Source: CALIZF01 sp046292445 (GTDB lineage: Bacteria > Pseudomonadota > Alphaproteobacteria > Rhodobacterales > Rhodobacteraceae). Taken from it: 64,000 nucleotides of DNA. The position numbers and the translations under genes are program-made. Shown here piece by piece: positions 1 to 7,204 of the stretch (position 1 is the stretch's first letter; each line of letters begins with the position of its first letter). The notes under the pieces were generated by a model. It had not been told where the DNA came from, searched no databases, and saw nothing but the letters and a program-made list of their open reading frames with translations. The stretch covers positions 1-64,000 of the forward strand of contig JBKBQT010000003.1 in assembly GCA_046292445.1 (NCBI GenBank), read 5' to 3'.

Positions 1-159
1 GGCCTTGCCGTCATCCCCCCGATCGTCGTGCTGGACGAGCTGTCATCTGGGGCCCTGGTCGAGGCGGCGCGGCTCGACGGGATCACCGAGACCTTTTTCG
101 CCGTAACCCAGGTGCGCCGCTACCCCAACCCGCTGCTGTCGGACGTCCTGCGCCGCTAG
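1..159 (+). CDS. LysR-family regulator, C-terminal fragment
   Basis: The first 52 codons of the window are open in frame 1 and end at TAG 157-159. They read as the last part of a LysR-type effector-binding domain: a 'G-A/L-A-V-I-P-P-I-V-V' strand, then 'DELSSGALVE', then a terminal stretch with 'RRYPNPLLSDVL'. This last pattern is typical where a LysR regulator ends its second sub-domain. The DNA-binding half lies outside the window, so neither the target nor the inducer can be judged. Nothing after the stop suggests read-through into the next gene. Confidence 0.75.
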   Translation, partial: GLAVIPPIVVLDELSSGALVEAARLDGITETFFAVTQVRRYPNPLLSDVLRR

Positions 160-468
160 ACCTGCGCGCAACGACCCCGCGCCCTTCGCGCGCATGCGGT
201 CGGCGACGCCGGGCGGTCAACGGCGCCTGCAACGATCACGCGATCGCGCGGTCTACCAACCCAAGCGCGCTCATCATGAAGCAGAACGACCCGGAGGCAG
301 GCCGGCGGCGCCGCGACCGCGCCCACTCCCGGGCTGTCGCCCGTGGGAGGACGGAGTGCCGGACAGCGTGCGCGTCGCTGTGGAAGCCTGCAGGCGCGCG
401 GATCAACATGCCCTTGTGATGGCGCTTTCATCTGAGATACGTATCTCGGAATTGACGGAGTGCCCGAG
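160..468. other. gene-free stretch upstream of the LacI regulator
   Basis: About 300 bases without a convincing gene. A short rightward open frame covers part of it (194-472) but runs into the LacI start and has no recognisable protein character. The only clear signal is the 14-bp palindrome at 434-447, described separately. Promoters for the LacI gene should lie here, but I could not pick a -35/-10 pair with confidence. Confidence 0.6.
434..447. promoter_or_regulatory. perfect palindrome, probable LacI-type operator
   Basis: GAGATACGTATCTC is a perfect 14-bp palindrome with a central CpG, the usual architecture of LacI/PurR-family operators. It ends 21 bp before the preferred start of the LacI gene, so binding would block that gene's own expression. 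An imperfect copy occurs at 1543-1556, upstream of the ABC operon. The assignment rests on position and symmetry only. Confidence 0.6.
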
Positions 469-1503
469 GTGAACCGACCCACCGTCCACGACATCGCGCG
501 CGAGGCCGGGGTAAGCCTTGCGACAGTAGACCGGGTGCTCAACGCCCGCAGCGGCGTGCGGGCCGCGACGATTGCGCGGGTCCAGGACGCGATCCGCCGC
601 CTCGGCTACATCCGCGACACATCGGCGGCGAATCTCGCCCGGCAGCGGCAATACAGCTTTGCCGTCGTCCTGCCCGAGGGGCCGAGCCAGTTCGTCGAGG
701 CGATCCGCAGCGCGCTGCGCGAGGCCTATGCCGCACAGATCGCCGACCGCGCCGTGCTGCGCGTCTTGTCGGTGCCCGCGCACGACCCGCATGCGATCGT
801 CCGCACCCTCCAGACGCTCGATGCCCAGCGCCCCGACGGCATCGCGCTGATGGTGCCCGAGACGCCGCAGGTTCGCGATGCTGTGGCGCGGCTGAAACAG
901 GGCGGAACGCCGGTTGTCGCGCTGGCCTCGGACCTGCCCAGCAGTGCCCGCGATTTTTTCGTCGGGATCGATTCGCTCGCCGCCGGGCGCACCTCTGCCC
1001 TTCTGATGGGCAAGTTCGCGCGCAATTCCGGCGACATCCTCGTCGTCACCAATTCGATGCGCGCGCGCGACAGCCTGGAACGGCGGCTCGGCTTCGATCA
1101 GGTGATCCAGAGCGATTTCCCGCATCTCGGCGTGCTGCCCAGCCTCGAATCCTTCGACGACCCGGCGCGGATGGAGGAGCTCGTCTTCGGCATGCTGCTG
1201 CGCAAGCCGCGGCTCGTCGGGCTTTACTCGATGGGGTCGGGCAACCTTGCGGTGTTGCGCGCGCTGCGGCGCAGCGGGCGCCGCGCCGATCTGGCGGTCA
1301 TCATGCACGAGCTGACGCCGCCCACGCGGGCGGGCCTTCTGTCGAACGAGATCGACGCCGTGATCGCACAGAACGTCGGCCACCTCGTGCGCAGCGCGCT
1401 GCGCGTGCTGCGCAACCTCAGCGACCGGCTGCCGATCTTCGAGCAGCAGGAGCGGCTGCGCACCGAGATCGTCCTGCGCGAGAACCTGCCCAACGCATCA
1501 TGA
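469..1503 (+). CDS. LacI-family transcriptional regulator
   Basis: 344 aa. The N-terminus carries a canonical LacI helix-turn-helix and hinge: 'PTVHDIAREAGVS' followed by 'ATVDRVLN', with 'RVQDAIRRLGY' as the hinge lead. The rest is a periplasmic-binding-protein-like sugar sensor domain (about residues 60-340) with 'GIDSLAAGRTSA' and the late 'VIAQNVGHLVRSALRVL' segment. I prefer the GTG at 469 over the GTG at 460. The protein then begins M-N-R-P-T-V like other family members, and GACGGAG at 454-460 sits 8 bases upstream. It is divergent from nothing and lies directly before a carbohydrate ABC operon, which it probably represses. The palindrome just upstream suggests autoregulation. The effector sugar is unknown. 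Confidence 0.9.
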   Translation: MNRPTVHDIAREAGVSLATVDRVLNARSGVRAATIARVQDAIRRLGYIRDTSAANLARQRQYSFAVVLPEGPSQFVEAIRSALREAYAAQIADRAVLRVLSVPAHDPHAIVRTLQTLDAQRPDGIALMVPETPQVRDAVARLKQGGTPVVALASDLPSSARDFFVGIDSLAAGRTSALLMGKFARNSGDILVVTNSMRARDSLERRLGFDQVIQSDFPHLGVLPSLESFDDPARMEELVFGMLLRKPRLVGLYSMGSGNLAVLRALRRSGRRADLAVIMHELTPPTRAGLLSNEIDAVIAQNVGHLVRSALRVLRNLSDRLPIFEQQERLRTEIVLRENLPNAS

Positions 1504-1542
1504 TCGCGGGAGGGCATCGGGCCGAAGATTTCCGATTGCAAT

Positions 1543-1556
1543 GATGTACGTTCCTC
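1543..1556. promoter_or_regulatory. imperfect copy of the LacI-type palindrome
   Basis: GATGTACGTTCCTC matches the perfect palindrome at 434-447 at 10 of 14 positions, including the TACGT core and the outer GA/CTC. It lies about 84 bp before the binding-protein start, where a repressor site would be expected if the LacI protein controls the transporter operon. The match is modest and could be chance. Confidence 0.35.
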
Positions 1557-1639
1557 AACTACCCTCGCACCAGCGCCACGATGCACCGGCGCGGTCCGGC
1601 CAAAGCAACGCCTGCCGGAAAACTGGGAGGAAGGATATC

Positions 1640-2965
1640 ATGACCATCAAGACCCGCATCCTTGCGGCGACGGCGCTGGTCGGCGTGGCGGGCCTTGCCG
1701 CCAACGGCGCGCAAGCGGCAAACCTCACGCTGTGCTGGGCGGCCTGGGACCCGGCCAATGCCCTGATCGAGCTGTCGCGCGACTTCGAGGCCAAGAGCGG
1801 CCACACCATGCGCTTCGAGTTCGTGCCCTGGCCCAACTTCGCCGACCGCATGCTCAACGAACTCAACTCGCGCGGGCAGCTGTGCGATCTGATGATCGGC
1901 GACAGCCAGTGGATCGGGCTCGCGGCCGAATCGGGCCACTACGTCCAGCTCAACGATTTCTTCGCGGCCGAGGGCATCAGCATGGATGCCTTCATCCCGG
2001 CGACCGTCACCGGCTATGCCGAATGGCCGAAGGGCACGCCGAATTACTGGGCGCTGCCGGCCTTTGCCGATGTGGTCGGCTGGACCTACCGCAAGGACTG
2101 GTTCGCGCGGCCCGAGCTGCAGGCGGCCTTCCGCGAGAAATACGGCCGCGAGCTTGCCGTGCCCGCGACGCTGGCCGAGCTCAAGGACATCGCCGAATTC
2201 TTCCAGGGCCGCGAGATCGACGGGCGCACGGTCTATGGCGCCGCGATCTACACCGAACGCGGATCCGAAGGCATCACGATGGGCGTGACGAACGTCCTCT
2301 ACAATTACGGCTTCACCTACGGCAGCCCGGACAATCCCTATGATCTCGAAGGCCATGTGAACTCTCCGGGCGCGGTCGAGGGGCTGGAGTTCTACAAGGC
2401 GCTCTACGACTGCTGCACCCCGCCCGGGTCGTCCGACTGGTACATGTCCGAGACGATCGACGCCTTCCGCTCGGGCCAGGTCGCGCTCCAGATGAACTTT
2501 GCCTTCATCTGGCCCGGCGTCGATCAGGACGCGAACGTGGGCGGCGACCGGTCGGGCTATTTCCCCAACCCGGCAGGGCCGGCGGGGCATTTCGCCCAGC
2601 TCGGCGGGCAGGGCATATCGGTCGTGTCCTATTCTGCCAACCGCGAGGCGGCGCTCGAATACATCAAGTGGTTCGCCCAGCCCGAGATCCAGCAGCGCTG
2701 GTGGGAACTTGGCGGATTCTCGGCGCTCAACGCGGTGGTCGAGGGGCCGGGCTTTGCCGCCAGCCAGCCCTATGCGCAGACCTTCCTCGACTCGATGGCG
2801 ATCGTGAAGGATTTCTGGGCCGAGCCGTCCTATGCCGAACTGCTGCTGGCGATGCAGAACCGCGTGCACCGCTATGTCGTGGCCGGCGAGGGCACCGCGA
2901 AGGAGGCGCTGGACGCGCTGGTGCGCGACTGGACAGAGATCTTCAAGGACGAAGGCAAGCTCTGA
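1640..2965 (+). CDS. ABC carbohydrate/polyol substrate-binding protein
   Basis: 441 aa, family 1 extracellular solute-binding protein for sugars or polyols. Start ATG 1640 follows GGGAGGAAGG and gives a normal Sec signal peptide ending near 'ANGAQA-AN' (about residues 1-27). An upstream in-frame ATG at 1541 would add 33 residues with no signal character. The mature part has the usual 'ALIELSRDFEAKSGH' opening and a C-terminal 'SYSANREAALEYIKWFAQPEIQQRWWELGG' type segment, seen here with small variations. It feeds the two permeases just downstream. The long hairpin at 2972-3013 between this gene and the first permease probably lets the binding protein be made in excess. The dihydroxyacetone kinase at the operon end suggests a three- or four-carbon polyol or ketose, but the ligand is not proven. 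Confidence 0.88.
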   Translation: MTIKTRILAATALVGVAGLAANGAQAANLTLCWAAWDPANALIELSRDFEAKSGHTMRFEFVPWPNFADRMLNELNSRGQLCDLMIGDSQWIGLAAESGHYVQLNDFFAAEGISMDAFIPATVTGYAEWPKGTPNYWALPAFADVVGWTYRKDWFARPELQAAFREKYGRELAVPATLAELKDIAEFFQGREIDGRTVYGAAIYTERGSEGITMGVTNVLYNYGFTYGSPDNPYDLEGHVNSPGAVEGLEFYKALYDCCTPPGSSDWYMSETIDAFRSGQVALQMNFAFIWPGVDQDANVGGDRSGYFPNPAGPAGHFAQLGGQGISVVSYSANREAALEYIKWFAQPEIQQRWWELGGFSALNAVVEGPGFAASQPYAQTFLDSMAIVKDFWAEPSYAELLLAMQNRVHRYVVAGEGTAKEALDALVRDWTEIFKDEGKL

Positions 2966-2971
2966 TCGCCG

Positions 2972-3013
2972 CCGCAGGCGCCCCCTCCGCCTCGCCGGGC
3001 GGGGCGCCTGCGG
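2972..3013. promoter_or_regulatory. strong intercistronic hairpin after the binding-protein gene
   Basis: CCGCAGGCGCCCC at 2972-2984 is the exact reverse complement of GGGGCGCCTGCGG at 3001-3013, giving a 13-bp perfect stem with a 16-nt loop. It starts 7 bases after the binding-protein stop and has no U-tract. It therefore looks like an mRNA-stabilising or attenuating element rather than a full terminator. Comparable hairpins follow two other binding-protein genes in this window. Confidence 0.7.
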
Positions 3014-3043
3014 ACCCGCCAAAGTCCGATATGGAATAGCCGC

Positions 3044-3991
3044 ATGTCACAGACGGCCCTGGACCGCCTTGCCCGCGCGACGCCGCCACGGGTTGCCCGC
3101 CGCGTGCGGGGGCTTTCGGACCGCGCGATCGCGTGGATCTTCATCGCCCCGACGGTCCTGCTGCTGCTGGCGGTCAACATATTTCCGCTGATCTGGACGA
3201 TCCGCCTCAGCTTCACCAATTTCCGCGCAAACCGCCCCAACATCGAGCCGCAATGGGTCGGGCTGCAGAACTACCAGCGCATCCTGTCGGACCCGGAAAT
3301 CTGGCAGACGATGCAGGCGACCGCCCATTTCCTGATCTGGACGCTGATCCTTCAGGTTCTGATCGGCTTTGCGCTGGCCTGGCTCATCAACGCGCGGTTC
3401 CGCGGCAGCAACCTGTGGACCACGATCATCGTCCTGCCGATGATGCTGTCGCCGGCGGTCGTCGGCAACTTCTGGACTTTCCTCTACCAGCCGCAGATCG
3501 GCATCTTCAACTACATCCTCGGTTTCTTCTCCGGCGCCGACCCGCGCAGCTTCTCGATGATCGGCGATGTGCGGCTTGCGCCATGGGCGATCGTGATCGT
3601 CGATACCTGGATGTGGACGCCCTTCGTGATGCTGATCTGCCTCGCCGGCCTGCGATCCATCCCGGACTCGATCTACGAGGCGGCCGAATGCGACCGCGCG
3701 TCCAAGTGGCGGCAGTTCTGGACGATCACCGTGCCGATGGTTCTGCCCTTCCTGATGCTTGCGGTCCTCTTTCGCGGCATCGAAAACTTCAAGATGTTCG
3801 ATCTCGTGGTGCAGCTGACCGGCGGCGGCCCCGGATCGACGACCGAGCTCACCTCGATCAACCTCAAGCGCGAGGCGTTCGAGAAGTGGCGGACGGGCTA
3901 TGCCTCGGCCTATGCGGTGATCCTGTTCGTGACCGTGTTCGGCCTCGCCTCGATCTACGTCAAGGCCCTGAACCGGGTGAAGAACCGATGA
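3044..3991 (+). CDS. ABC sugar permease (MalF/UgpA type)
   Basis: 315 aa inner-membrane permease with six predicted hydrophobic segments. The first begins near residue 30 ('AIAWIFIAPTVLLLLAVNIFPLIW'-like). The cytoplasmic EAA loop reads 'IYEAAECDRASKWRQFWTITVPM', close to the EAA-x3-G-A-x8-IxLP consensus though with a Cys/Asp in the middle. Translation starts at ATG 3044, 78 bases after the binding-protein stop and beyond the hairpin. Its stop overlaps the ATG of the next permease by four bases (ATGA), so the two are probably translationally coupled. It forms the channel with the following permease and the two ATPases. Confidence 0.9.
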   Translation: MSQTALDRLARATPPRVARRVRGLSDRAIAWIFIAPTVLLLLAVNIFPLIWTIRLSFTNFRANRPNIEPQWVGLQNYQRILSDPEIWQTMQATAHFLIWTLILQVLIGFALAWLINARFRGSNLWTTIIVLPMMLSPAVVGNFWTFLYQPQIGIFNYILGFFSGADPRSFSMIGDVRLAPWAIVIVDTWMWTPFVMLICLAGLRSIPDSIYEAAECDRASKWRQFWTITVPMVLPFLMLAVLFRGIENFKMFDLVVQLTGGGPGSTTELTSINLKREAFEKWRTGYASAYAVILFVTVFGLASIYVKALNRVKNR

Positions 3992-4920
3992 GTGCCTCCG
4001 TCACGGAACCCTCGGCGCGGCTCAAGTGGATCGCGGGCCTGCTCGTGGCGGCCTATGCACTCGTGACGCTCCTGCCGCTCCTGTGGATCATCGCCACCGG
4101 CTTCAAGTCGTCGAGCGATGCCATCGCCTATCCGCCCAAAGTGTTTTTCGACCCCACGCTCGAGGGTTACGTCAACCTCTTCACCGTGCAGAACCGGGCG
4201 AGCGCCGAACAGCTCGCCATGCCGCCGACCACCTGGTACGAGCGGATCGTGCAGGACAAGGGCATGGTGATCTCGGGCGCCTCGCGGTTCGGCGAGCGAT
4301 TCACGAACTCGGTCATCATCGGCTTTGGCTCCACCTTCCTGTCGGTGTTCCTCGGCACGCTCGCCGCCTATGCCTTTTCGCGCTTCAAGGTGCCGCTGAA
4401 GGATGACCTTCTGTTCTTCATCCTCTCCACGCGGATGATGCCGCCGATCGCGGTGGCGATCCCGATCTTCCTGATGTTCCGCGAGCTTGGCCTGTCGGAC
4501 ACGCATGCCGGGATGATCCTGCTCTACACCGCCGTGAACCTGTCGCTGGCGGTCTGGCTGCTCAAGGGGTTCATCGACGAGATTCCGCGCGAATACGAGG
4601 AAGCGGCGCTGATCGACGGCTATACCCGCTTTCAGGCCTTCGTGAAGGTGGTTCTGCCGCAGGCCGCGACCGGCATCGCCTCGACCGCGATCTTCTGCCT
4701 GATCTTCGCCTGGAACGAATATGCCTTTGCCGTGCTGCTGACCTCCGGCAACGCCCAGACCGCGCCGCCCTTCATTCCGACGATCATCGGCGTGGGCGGC
4801 CGCGACTGGCCGGCCGTGGCGGCGGGGGCGACGATCTTTCTGGTGCCGGTGATGGTGTTCACGATCCTTCTGCGCAAGCATCTGTTGCGCGGGATCACCT
4901 TCGGGGCGGTGCGCAAATGA
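3988..4920 (+). CDS. ABC sugar permease (MalG/UgpE type)
   Basis: 310 aa, second permease of the carbohydrate system. It starts at an ATG overlapping the preceding stop. Hydrophobic segments begin around residue 13, and the EAA loop is well conserved ('EYEEAALIDGYTRFQAFVKVVLP'). Between the first and second membrane segments there is an unusually long periplasmic stretch (roughly residues 45-105, including 'TTWYERIVQDKG'). Such a stretch is seen in polyol-type permeases. Its stop overlaps the small membrane gene that follows by ATGA. Confidence 0.9.
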   Translation: MSASVTEPSARLKWIAGLLVAAYALVTLLPLLWIIATGFKSSSDAIAYPPKVFFDPTLEGYVNLFTVQNRASAEQLAMPPTTWYERIVQDKGMVISGASRFGERFTNSVIIGFGSTFLSVFLGTLAAYAFSRFKVPLKDDLLFFILSTRMMPPIAVAIPIFLMFRELGLSDTHAGMILLYTAVNLSLAVWLLKGFIDEIPREYEEAALIDGYTRFQAFVKVVLPQAATGIASTAIFCLIFAWNEYAFAVLLTSGNAQTAPPFIPTIIGVGGRDWPAVAAGATIFLVPVMVFTILLRKHLLRGITFGAVRK

Positions 4921-5105
4921 CCGGGTTCCTGCATGGCCTGATGCGCCTGCGCCGCGGCCCGTGGGAGGCGGTTGCCTCGGCCCTCATCGGCATCGGCGTC
5001 GTGATGCTGATGCAGCCCTGGGCGCTCTGGGCCTATACGCTGTCGTTCCCGGTAACCCTCGCCGGCACGGTGATGTTCATCATCGTCAGCCATTTCCCGG
5101 AGTGA
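4917..5105 (+). CDS. small two-helix membrane protein of the sugar ABC operon
   Basis: 62 aa. The start overlaps the permease stop (ATGA) and the stop lies 3 bases before the next ATG, so it is clearly part of the operon despite its size. It contains two hydrophobic segments, about residues 17-34 and 37-57, and ends 'SHFPE'. Small membrane proteins of this kind recur between permease and ATPase genes in glycerol/polyol ABC operons of alphaproteobacteria. The function is unknown; an accessory role in assembly or stability of the permease is a guess. Confidence 0.75.
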   Translation: MTGFLHGLMRLRRGPWEAVASALIGIGVVMLMQPWALWAYTLSFPVTLAGTVMFIIVSHFPE

Positions 5106-5108
5106 CCG

Positions 5109-6206
5109 ATGGCCGAGATCGTGGTGCGCAACCTGCGCAAGCAATTCGGCAGCTTCACCGCGGTGCAGGATTCGTCCTTCCGCATCGCGGATGGCGAGTT
5201 CTTCATGCTGCTCGGCCCGTCGGGCTGCGGCAAGACGACGACGCTGCGCATGATCGCCGGGCTGGAGCTGCCGACATCGGGCGCGGTGCTGATCGACGGC
5301 GAGGACGTGAGCCGCAAACCCGCGAGCCGGCGCGACATCGCCTTCGTGTTCCAGATGTTCGCGCTTTATCCGCACATGACCGTGCGGCGCAACATCGCCT
5401 ATCCGCTCGCGAGCCAGGGCATGCCGCGGGCCGAGATCCGCACGCGCGTCGCCGAGGTCGCGCGGCTCCTCGGGATCGCGGGCATCCTCGATCGCCCGGT
5501 GGGGGGCCTGTCGGGCGGCGACCGGCAGCGGGTGGCGCTGGGGCGGGCGATCGTGCGCAACCCCAAATGCTTCCTGATGGACGAGCCGCTCGGCGCGCTC
5601 GACGCCGAGTTCCGCGAGCGCATGGCCGAAGAGCTGCGCGCGCTCCATGACCGGATGGGGGCGACGACCGTCTATGTCACCCACGACCAGCTCGAGGCGA
5701 TGCAGATGGGCGACAAGATCGTGGTGATGAACCACGGGGTGATCGAACAGTTCGGCGCGCCGCAGGATATCTACGACAAGCCTGCAAGCCTGTTCGTCGC
5801 GGGCTTCATCGGCTCGCCCCCGATGAACATCCTGCGCTTTCACGGTCGTATCGCGGCGGGCGATACCACCGTCACGCTGCACCGCCACCGCTTCGCCGTG
5901 CCCGCAGCGCGCGCGCCCTTCGAGGGCGACATCGCCCTTGGCGTGCGGCCCGAGCACGTCCGCCTGACGGACGACGCGCCCTATCGCGGGCGGATCCTCG
6001 CCGCCGAATATCTCGGCACGACGCAGATCGTCACCGTCGAGACCGAGGGCGGCCCGGTCAAGGCGCGCGTCCCCGCCGCCCGCGCGGTGCGCGCGGGCGA
6101 GACGGTGGGCCTCGACTTCAACCCTGGCACGATCACGCTGTTCGATGCAGGCACGGGGCGTGCGCTGCGCTCGGCCCTGAACGAGGGGGTGCTGGCGCAT
6201 GGCTGA
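5109..6206 (+). CDS. ABC transporter ATPase 1 (UgpC/MalK type)
   Basis: 365 aa cytoplasmic ATPase. Walker A GPSGCGKT at about residues 36-43, Q-loop 'FQMFALYPH', signature LSGGD at 134-138, Walker B 'CFLMDEP' near 154-160 and H-loop 'VTHDQLEAM'. A C-terminal TOBE/OB domain of about 120 residues is present ('LGVRPEHVRL'), as in carbohydrate importers. It overlaps the start of a second, different ATPase gene by 8 bases. Two separate ATPases in one sugar operon suggest a heterodimer, as in the GlpS/GlpT glycerol importer of rhizobia. I infer the same here. Confidence 0.92.
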   Translation: MAEIVVRNLRKQFGSFTAVQDSSFRIADGEFFMLLGPSGCGKTTTLRMIAGLELPTSGAVLIDGEDVSRKPASRRDIAFVFQMFALYPHMTVRRNIAYPLASQGMPRAEIRTRVAEVARLLGIAGILDRPVGGLSGGDRQRVALGRAIVRNPKCFLMDEPLGALDAEFRERMAEELRALHDRMGATTVYVTHDQLEAMQMGDKIVVMNHGVIEQFGAPQDIYDKPASLFVAGFIGSPPMNILRFHGRIAAGDTTVTLHRHRFAVPAARAPFEGDIALGVRPEHVRLTDDAPYRGRILAAEYLGTTQIVTVETEGGPVKARVPAARAVRAGETVGLDFNPGTITLFDAGTGRALRSALNEGVLAHG

Positions 6207-7194
6207 GGTGCGGCTGGCCGGCGTTTCCAAGGCCTTCGGCGCGACCCGGGCGGTGCAGGGGCTCGACCTGACCATCGGACAAGGGGAATTCGTCGTCCTC
6301 CTCGGCCCGACCGGCGCAGGCAAGACGACGACCCTGCGCCTGATTGCCGGCCTCGAGACGCCCGATACCGGCAGGATCCTGATCGACGGTCGGGATGCGA
6401 CGCGCGAGACGCCGGCCGGGCGCGACGTGACGATGGTGTTCCAGCAATATTCGCTCTACCCCCACATGACGGTGCGCGAGAACCTTGCCTTTCCGCTGCG
6501 CTCGCCCGTCCTGCGCACGCCCGAGGATGAAATCCGCCGCCGGGTGCTGCGCGTGGCCGAAACGCTCCAGATCGCGCACAAGCTCGACAACAAGGCAACG
6601 CAGCTGTCGGGGGGCGAGATGCAGCGCGTCTCGATCGGCCGGGCGCTGGTGCGCGATCCTGCGATCCACCTGATGGACGAACCGTTGTCCTCGCTCGACG
6701 CCAAGCTGCGCGCCGACCTGCGGGTGGAACTCAAGCGCATCCACGCCGATCTCGGCGCGACGCTTCTCTACGTGACGCATGACCAGGTCGAGGCGATGAC
6801 GCTGGCAACCCGGGTCGGCGTGCTGGACGCGGGGCGGCTGGTGCAGGTCGGCACCCCGCGCGAGGTCTATGAGAACCCCGTGAGCCTCTATGTCGCCGGT
6901 CGCCTCGGACAGCCGCGCATCAACGTCCTGCCTGCGCACCTCTGGCCCGGCGGCCCGCCGGGCGCAGCCAGCATCGGCCTTCGCCCCGAACACATCCGGC
7001 TCGGCGCGGGGCGGCCCGCGCGGGTCGCCCGGGTCGAGCATCTGGGCGACCAGACGCGGCTGCACCTTGCCTTCGAGGGGCATGCCCTCGTCACCCTCAC
7101 CGATCCGCACACCGACCTTGCGACCGGCGACACGGTGCCGGTGGAACCCGTGGGCGCGCTCTATTTCGATACTGCCGGCGCACGTATCGCCTGA
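6199..7194 (+). CDS. ABC transporter ATPase 2 (UgpC/MalK type)
   Basis: 331 aa, second ATPase of the operon. It starts at ATG 6199 inside the end of the first ATPase gene. Walker A GPTGAGKT near residues 36-43, Q-loop 'FQQYSLYPHM', signature LSGGE, Walker B 'IHLMDEP' and H-loop 'VTHDQVEAM' are all intact, so it should be catalytic. The C-terminal OB region is shorter than in its partner but still has the 'IGLRPEHIRL' strand. The stop lies 10 bases before the dihydroxyacetone kinase start, tying the kinase to the transporter. Confidence 0.92.
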   Translation: MAEVRLAGVSKAFGATRAVQGLDLTIGQGEFVVLLGPTGAGKTTTLRLIAGLETPDTGRILIDGRDATRETPAGRDVTMVFQQYSLYPHMTVRENLAFPLRSPVLRTPEDEIRRRVLRVAETLQIAHKLDNKATQLSGGEMQRVSIGRALVRDPAIHLMDEPLSSLDAKLRADLRVELKRIHADLGATLLYVTHDQVEAMTLATRVGVLDAGRLVQVGTPREVYENPVSLYVAGRLGQPRINVLPAHLWPGGPPGAASIGLRPEHIRLGAGRPARVARVEHLGDQTRLHLAFEGHALVTLTDPHTDLATGDTVPVEPVGALYFDTAGARIA

Positions 7195-7204
7195 GGAGAA
7201 GGGT

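Noticed and set aside
194..472. A small rightward gene before the LacI regulator
   Set aside because: Arg/Pro-rich composition, no recognisable domain, and it overlaps the operator and LacI start.
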